Below are positions 59,177 through 64,000 of a stretch of 64,000 bases of DNA, one piece after another (positions within the stretch are counted from its first letter, which is position 1; every line of letters starts with the position of its first letter). Where the stretch lies: NCBI GenBank assembly GCA_037576215.1, contig JBANDB010000001.1, forward strand, positions 3,968,001-4,032,000, written 5' to 3'. A program made the position numbers and the translations under genes. The notes beneath the pieces are model-generated. The model was not told the DNA's origin. It was given only the letters and a program-made list of their open reading frames with translations, and did not search any database. Origin of the DNA: Armillaria gallica. Its lineage: Eukaryota > Basidiomycota > Agaricomycetes > Agaricales > Physalacriaceae.

Positions 59177-60879
59177 CTATGGGATTCTCCACATCGCAAT
59201 CCCACTCCTCTCCTTGTCAACTTCATTTACAACTTCCTTGCACTCCTTGCTCCTAATAGCCGCTGCGAGTAGTAACATCAAAGACGCCTTGACAATATTT
59301 CTCTTCTTATCTTCATCATGCTCGGTATTTCCCTCGTCGAGTACAACCCTCTCCCAATCAATACACAAATCCAGGAACTCATAGAGCACGCTGACAATTC
59401 CTTCGAATTGCCCTGACTGGCTTTCGCCTCCTTCGAGAGGAAGTTCTACCTTCCACAGCTCCTCCAAGGTAAGCGCGTCCCATGCTAAGAGTGGTGCGCC
59501 GACTTTGACGGGAACCACGATAGCCGGACAGCCGTTTAGGAGGAGATAGTTGATCACGCTTTCTCCCGGGCGCGCGCTTGTCGTCCAGAGCTTCCTGTGA
59601 GGCTTCAGCCCCACTAGGACAATCACCATGCGCCTCGGAGATGGAGGTGCCGGGAGAAGTGTAAGCTGAAGTGTAGGATCACCCTTGCCTTTTCCTGACT
59701 CTGGTGACGGAGAAGGACTGCGAGAACGAGAAAGAATGTGAGACAAAGACAAAGATGGTATACTTAGATTCGAGAGGGAAAAGTGTGAAGGTTCTTCAGC
59801 TTGTATGGCCTTTACCTCCGGGGGAGGAGCAGTTGCTAACATAATGACTGATGCCGATTCTTTCATGAGCGTCTCGCCGATTCTATAATCCCCTGACATA
59901 GGATAAAAATGGTGAGTACGACAACAGATCAAATAGAAGAGCCTACCTTGGAGGAATGGGCCATGACAAAAGAGAACATCAGGTTGCATCGTACGAGGAA
60001 TGATGGGCCGGCGCGAACTGGCGAAAAGGTACGGTGAAAACCATCCTTTATCGACGGAGAAGTAGTCCATCACCGAGGAGAAAAGAGACGGATCCCTAAA
60101 CAAATACAACTATGGCAGAATCTCTTCTCACCGCGAGAAAGGCTTACTTGTGTACACTGCTCCTGAAAAAACCAAGAGCGGCATCTTCCATTGTTTGCTT
60201 AAACTTCAGCGTGATAAGGATCACTTTGACGTTTGTAGTCTCGAGCATCTTTGAGTGTGTCGGTATCATGTGCTTCACTGTCTTATCGATGACCAGGTCA
60301 TTTGCGATCTTTGTGGTAGCCTCGAAACCCGCGTGCATTCCCATCTCAACAAGGATGGTATCACCAAGCGAACCTACGACGAGGTCGGATACTGGACCCA
60401 TTACCTAGCAATTTAATAAGTGTGCCGAATGGTACTTCACACAGATTAACGCGCATACCGGGGCAGCTACGGCAGCCATGCCACCCTGTGTATATTAGCA
60501 TTAGCGCTCTTAGGGTGATATCCAGATCAACGTACAGTCGCGGCAATCACAGTATGAACCGCGATATCCCGAAAGCGTATACATGGTAGTGAAAGCGGCG
60601 AAGAGTCTCCCCAAGGGGAAAGGCATATAATACTAGTACCAGCTGCGCGGAGAGATTCATACGATGATAGTACGATTCGACCTGTCATCGACTAATCGTG
60701 ACAATCGTATCTGAGCACACGTATGGAACAAGACTAATATACAATATAGTACTTACCCCCACAAGCTTGCGCATTATCCAAGGCGCCTTTATCTCCTTTT
60801 CTTGATGGGAATTTCCGCTGGGATCCAGCGCGATAACCGAGCTAGGATCAATAGGACCCAAGGAAGAGGCGTCAGGCAT
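59177..60879 (-). CDS. Conserved-looking protein of unknown function
   Basis: The likely start MPDASSLGPIDPSSVIALDP is at 60879. After a few introns comes GMAAVAAPVMGPVSDLVVGS, LGDTILVEMGMHAGFEATTK, IANDLVIDKTVKHMIPTHSK and KQTMEDAALGFFRSSV, then YLFRDPSLFSSVMDYFSVDK and GWFSPYLFASSRRPIIPRTM, QPDVLFCHGPFLQ and DYRIGETLMKESASVIMLAT. A Ser/Pro-rich linker precedes MVIVLVGLKPHRKLWTTSAR, PGESVINYLLLNGCPAIVVP, KVGAPLLAWDALTLEELWKV and EFLDLCIDWERVVL, ending ERSGIAMWRIP. These ordered segments look like a folded alpha/beta protein shared by agaricomycetes, but I cannot name its family. It is a multi-exon gene of about 480 residues. Confidence 0.55.
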
Positions 60880-61169
60880 GCTTCCTGTTCAAAAATACTG
60901 AGACGGAATCAGGTCGTGAATGTTTCGAGTGGTCAGTAGGAAATCGAGTGTGCGTATCCAGGAACGCGGCGTCCATGGATCATGGTTGTACGGAATGACA
61001 ATAATAGAACAGACCCTGGACCACGTGCATCGCCACCTATTTTTGATATCCTTCAAGTTGTCGTATAATTTTTCAAACATCGGAATTGCACATGGCAATG
61101 TGTTCTGGAATGTAGCCTAAATTTATCAAGAGGACGGTGGTTAACCAACTAAGCTACCTTCCGGGCCAT

Positions 61170-61320
61170 CTCGTGTCTGAAACCCGGAAAGAACTTGTTC
61201 AAGCTGAAATCTTCTGATCACCAGATGGATGCAATCACTGTATCCCAAGAAAAGGTAGTAGGCGCACAGGTTTGAAGATTTCAACCTACAAAGACTTTTC
61301 GACGTGCCAACAGTTGACCC
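61170..61320 (+). repeat. Diverged direct repeat, copy A
   Basis: Shares the ordered words CGGAAAGA, GTTCAAG, GATCACCAGATGG, GCACAGG and TTGAAGATTTC with copy B at about 62270-62420. Spacing between words is similar and identity elsewhere is low. Probably an old dispersed element or duplicated non-coding segment. Confidence 0.5.
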
Positions 61321-62269
61321 ACGCCTGGTGCAACGCCGATAGCAATGGACAAGAATGCGAGGAAGAGAAGCAACACCGAACGGAGTAAGCCTAAGGGTTT
61401 TCACCCAATACGAGTGAACCACACAAATCAAACCAGCCAAGTCTTTTTATCTAGTTGAGCTTGGCCTCATCATTGTCATGTACACAGGCGTCGGCTGTCA
61501 ATCTTCTATTCACCCTCGAGGCAAAGCCGACTAAGTTCACCCTAACGTCGACGCCACTGATACCGAGTGGCATTGGTACGTTTCCGCAAATTCTCGACAA
61601 TAGCTTTGCATTGGAGGGCGTCCAGACTCCAGAGGATCAGGAGCATCTTCATCGTAAAAGCAAGTTGCATTGAGCTAACAGAGGAAAAAGTAAGTAAGTC
61701 CCTCGAGGTCGCGACTCAGGAAACAGATATATCATATAAGTAGGTCTAATACAGCTCACCCCATCTGAGTCTGAGAGAGAGCCAGAAGTCGGATGAGCTC
61801 TTAGAATTCTCCGGTTTAAATCGTGTCCCATAAGTTCACGGCGAGGATGTATATCTACAGAGCTCTAATCTCAAACGGCGACACTTCGAGGCCACTGAAT
61901 CCTCTTGAAGAGTTTCGAAGAACTTGGATGTTCGGTGAATTTGTTGTCAAGATAAAAAGCAAACGACTCTGTCCATCTTAATGGCAGAAGCACTCGCCTC
62001 AGACGCTTCTCTGAATTCGGAGCAAAAGTGAAGCGGATGATGTGTACTCGGATTCCTCACGGTTCTCCTTGGATGCCATCTCTGTCGGTTGCGGGATTCT
62101 CGCTGGAAAGGGGGTGTGATCGGCAGTAACATGGTCATCAGTTGTAGTATGTGGGGCCATTATGGTGGTTAACAGACGAGCCTACTGACTTAGCGCGGTC
62201 TCATGCAACTTCAACTCGAAGGTAGCCTGATGTAAGTATCATGGCGAACCAGCCAAGCAAGAGGCTTCC

Positions 62270-62420
62270 TTGCGACACTCGGAAAGACTTGCCCCGTTCA
62301 AGGGGAAATCGGTCAATCTTGATCACCAGATGGGTAAAATTACTTCATCATGGCAGAAGCACAGGATTGAAGATTTCGACCACCAGGTCTATTTGACATG
62401 CAAACAGATGGCTAAACAAG
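62270..62420 (+). repeat. Diverged direct repeat, copy B
   Basis: Same orientation as copy A, 1.1 kb away. Core shared words are GATCACCAGATGG and GCACAGGATTGAAGATTTC. No flanking target-site duplication or coding content was seen. Confidence 0.5.
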
Positions 62421-62991
62421 AGTCCACCCATAGTGTAAGATAATCGGTGATTGGTAGACTCCACTGACACCCGAGTCGGACGAGCGTTGCCCATAGAGCA
62501 CTCAAAACAGAACAGCAGCTTGAGGGGAAAAGCGGGCGCCTCGAGATACCATCATCAAAAGAAGATGTCGGTTACCAAAGCTGGAAGGCAGTACGATCCT
62601 GCAGCCACACTCACCGACAATGACAACGTTCGATAAGGCGACAATATCCATCGACCAACCTTCCCAGACAGTGATCTCGGTGTTTGGACGCATCCTGAAC
62701 CGAAGAAACTTTTGACAACAATCACTTTAAGGCTCGTTGAGGCCTTCTAAAATACAACCATTTGTTGACATGCCTTCTACGCTATCACATCTCCCAACAA
62801 CTCCACGTCATACCCTCAACCTGCCTGATCAACTGTATATGTTTTCCCTTGCCATAAATAAACTGTATCTGAGGGAATCAAGTGTTGAAATGATAGTCCG
62901 CTCAGAAAAGGACGTTGAAGATCCTTGCTTCCCGTTTGATTGGCGAGGGCTCGTTGAGGCCATCGGTTCTTACGGGTAACTAACCATGCGT

Positions 62992-64000
<1,009 letters not shown>

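Larger units (their letters stand above)
60880..62991. other. Gene-poor stretch with a diverged repeat pair
   Basis: No gene is supported. Two related segments, at about 61170-61320 and 62270-62420, are described as repeats. Short frames at 61455-61673 (+) and 62737-62979 (+) are unrecognised. Confidence 0.4.

Overview
The window is nuclear DNA of a filamentous basidiomycete, most likely an agaricomycete. The evidence is the many phase-variable introns of about 45-70 nt with GT(A/G)xGT donors and short 5' leaders. The family content also fits: F-box/LRR proteins, DUF6534-type membrane proteins, GPI-anchored GH16, PL4 rhamnogalacturonan lyase, a Delta-9 desaturase fused to cytochrome b5, and an alpha-4-like G-alpha. 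I saw no viral, plasmid, CRISPR or intact transposon signal. All gene models were read by eye by joining exons across consensus splice sites, so exon edges are inferences unless family conservation fixes them.

Layout. 0-9 kb: a mitotic B-type cyclin (443-2313), a secreted PL4 rhamnogalacturonan lyase with about 25 introns (3082-6019) and an orphan multi-pass receptor-like protein (6849-8715), all on +. 9-15.2 kb: GH16 glycoside hydrolase and aldehyde dehydrogenase on -, the beta-2 proteasome subunit on + (divergent from the dehydrogenase), and a CBS-domain protein on -. 15.5-23.4 kb: an F-box-like gene (+), a single-pass membrane protein (-), a long F-box/LRR-type gene (-) and a first PMP3 proteolipid gene (+) sharing a 111-bp head-to-head promoter. 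23.7-28.9 kb: a DUF6534-like membrane protein gene, a second broken copy, a hairpin-forming repeat and an unrecognised gene. 29-37.5 kb: BCS1-like AAA ATPase (-), 2.9 kb with no recognisable gene, a short-chain dehydrogenase (+) and a frame-broken spherulin-4-like gene (+). 37.9-47 kb: a SNF2-RING helicase of the Rad16/Rad5/Uls1 type (-), an unrecognised + strand reading frame, and the Delta-9 desaturase (+). 47-50.2 kb is gene-poor. 50.2-58.4 kb: NADAR protein (-), G-alpha (+), second PMP3 (+) and a La-related (LARP) RNA-binding protein (+). 59-64 kb: a conserved-looking unknown gene (-), a diverged repeat pair, and the 3' part of S-adenosylhomocysteine hydrolase (-), cut by the window edge.

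There is no operon-like pathway. The window is a mixture of housekeeping genes (cyclin, proteasome, AHCY, desaturase, SNF2 helicase) and fast-evolving or lineage-specific genes (F-box, DUF6534, orphan receptor, PL4/GH16 secreted enzymes). The two carbohydrate-active enzymes suit a plant-litter or wood-associated life style. I did not find a convincing previously undescribed system. The best leads are the hyper-intronic PL4 gene with micro-exons and GC-AG introns, the G-alpha lacking the catalytic switch-II glutamine, the four-fold frame-broken spherulin-4 gene, the decayed DUF6534 cluster, and the two PMP3 paralogues that share an upstream TGACGTA site.
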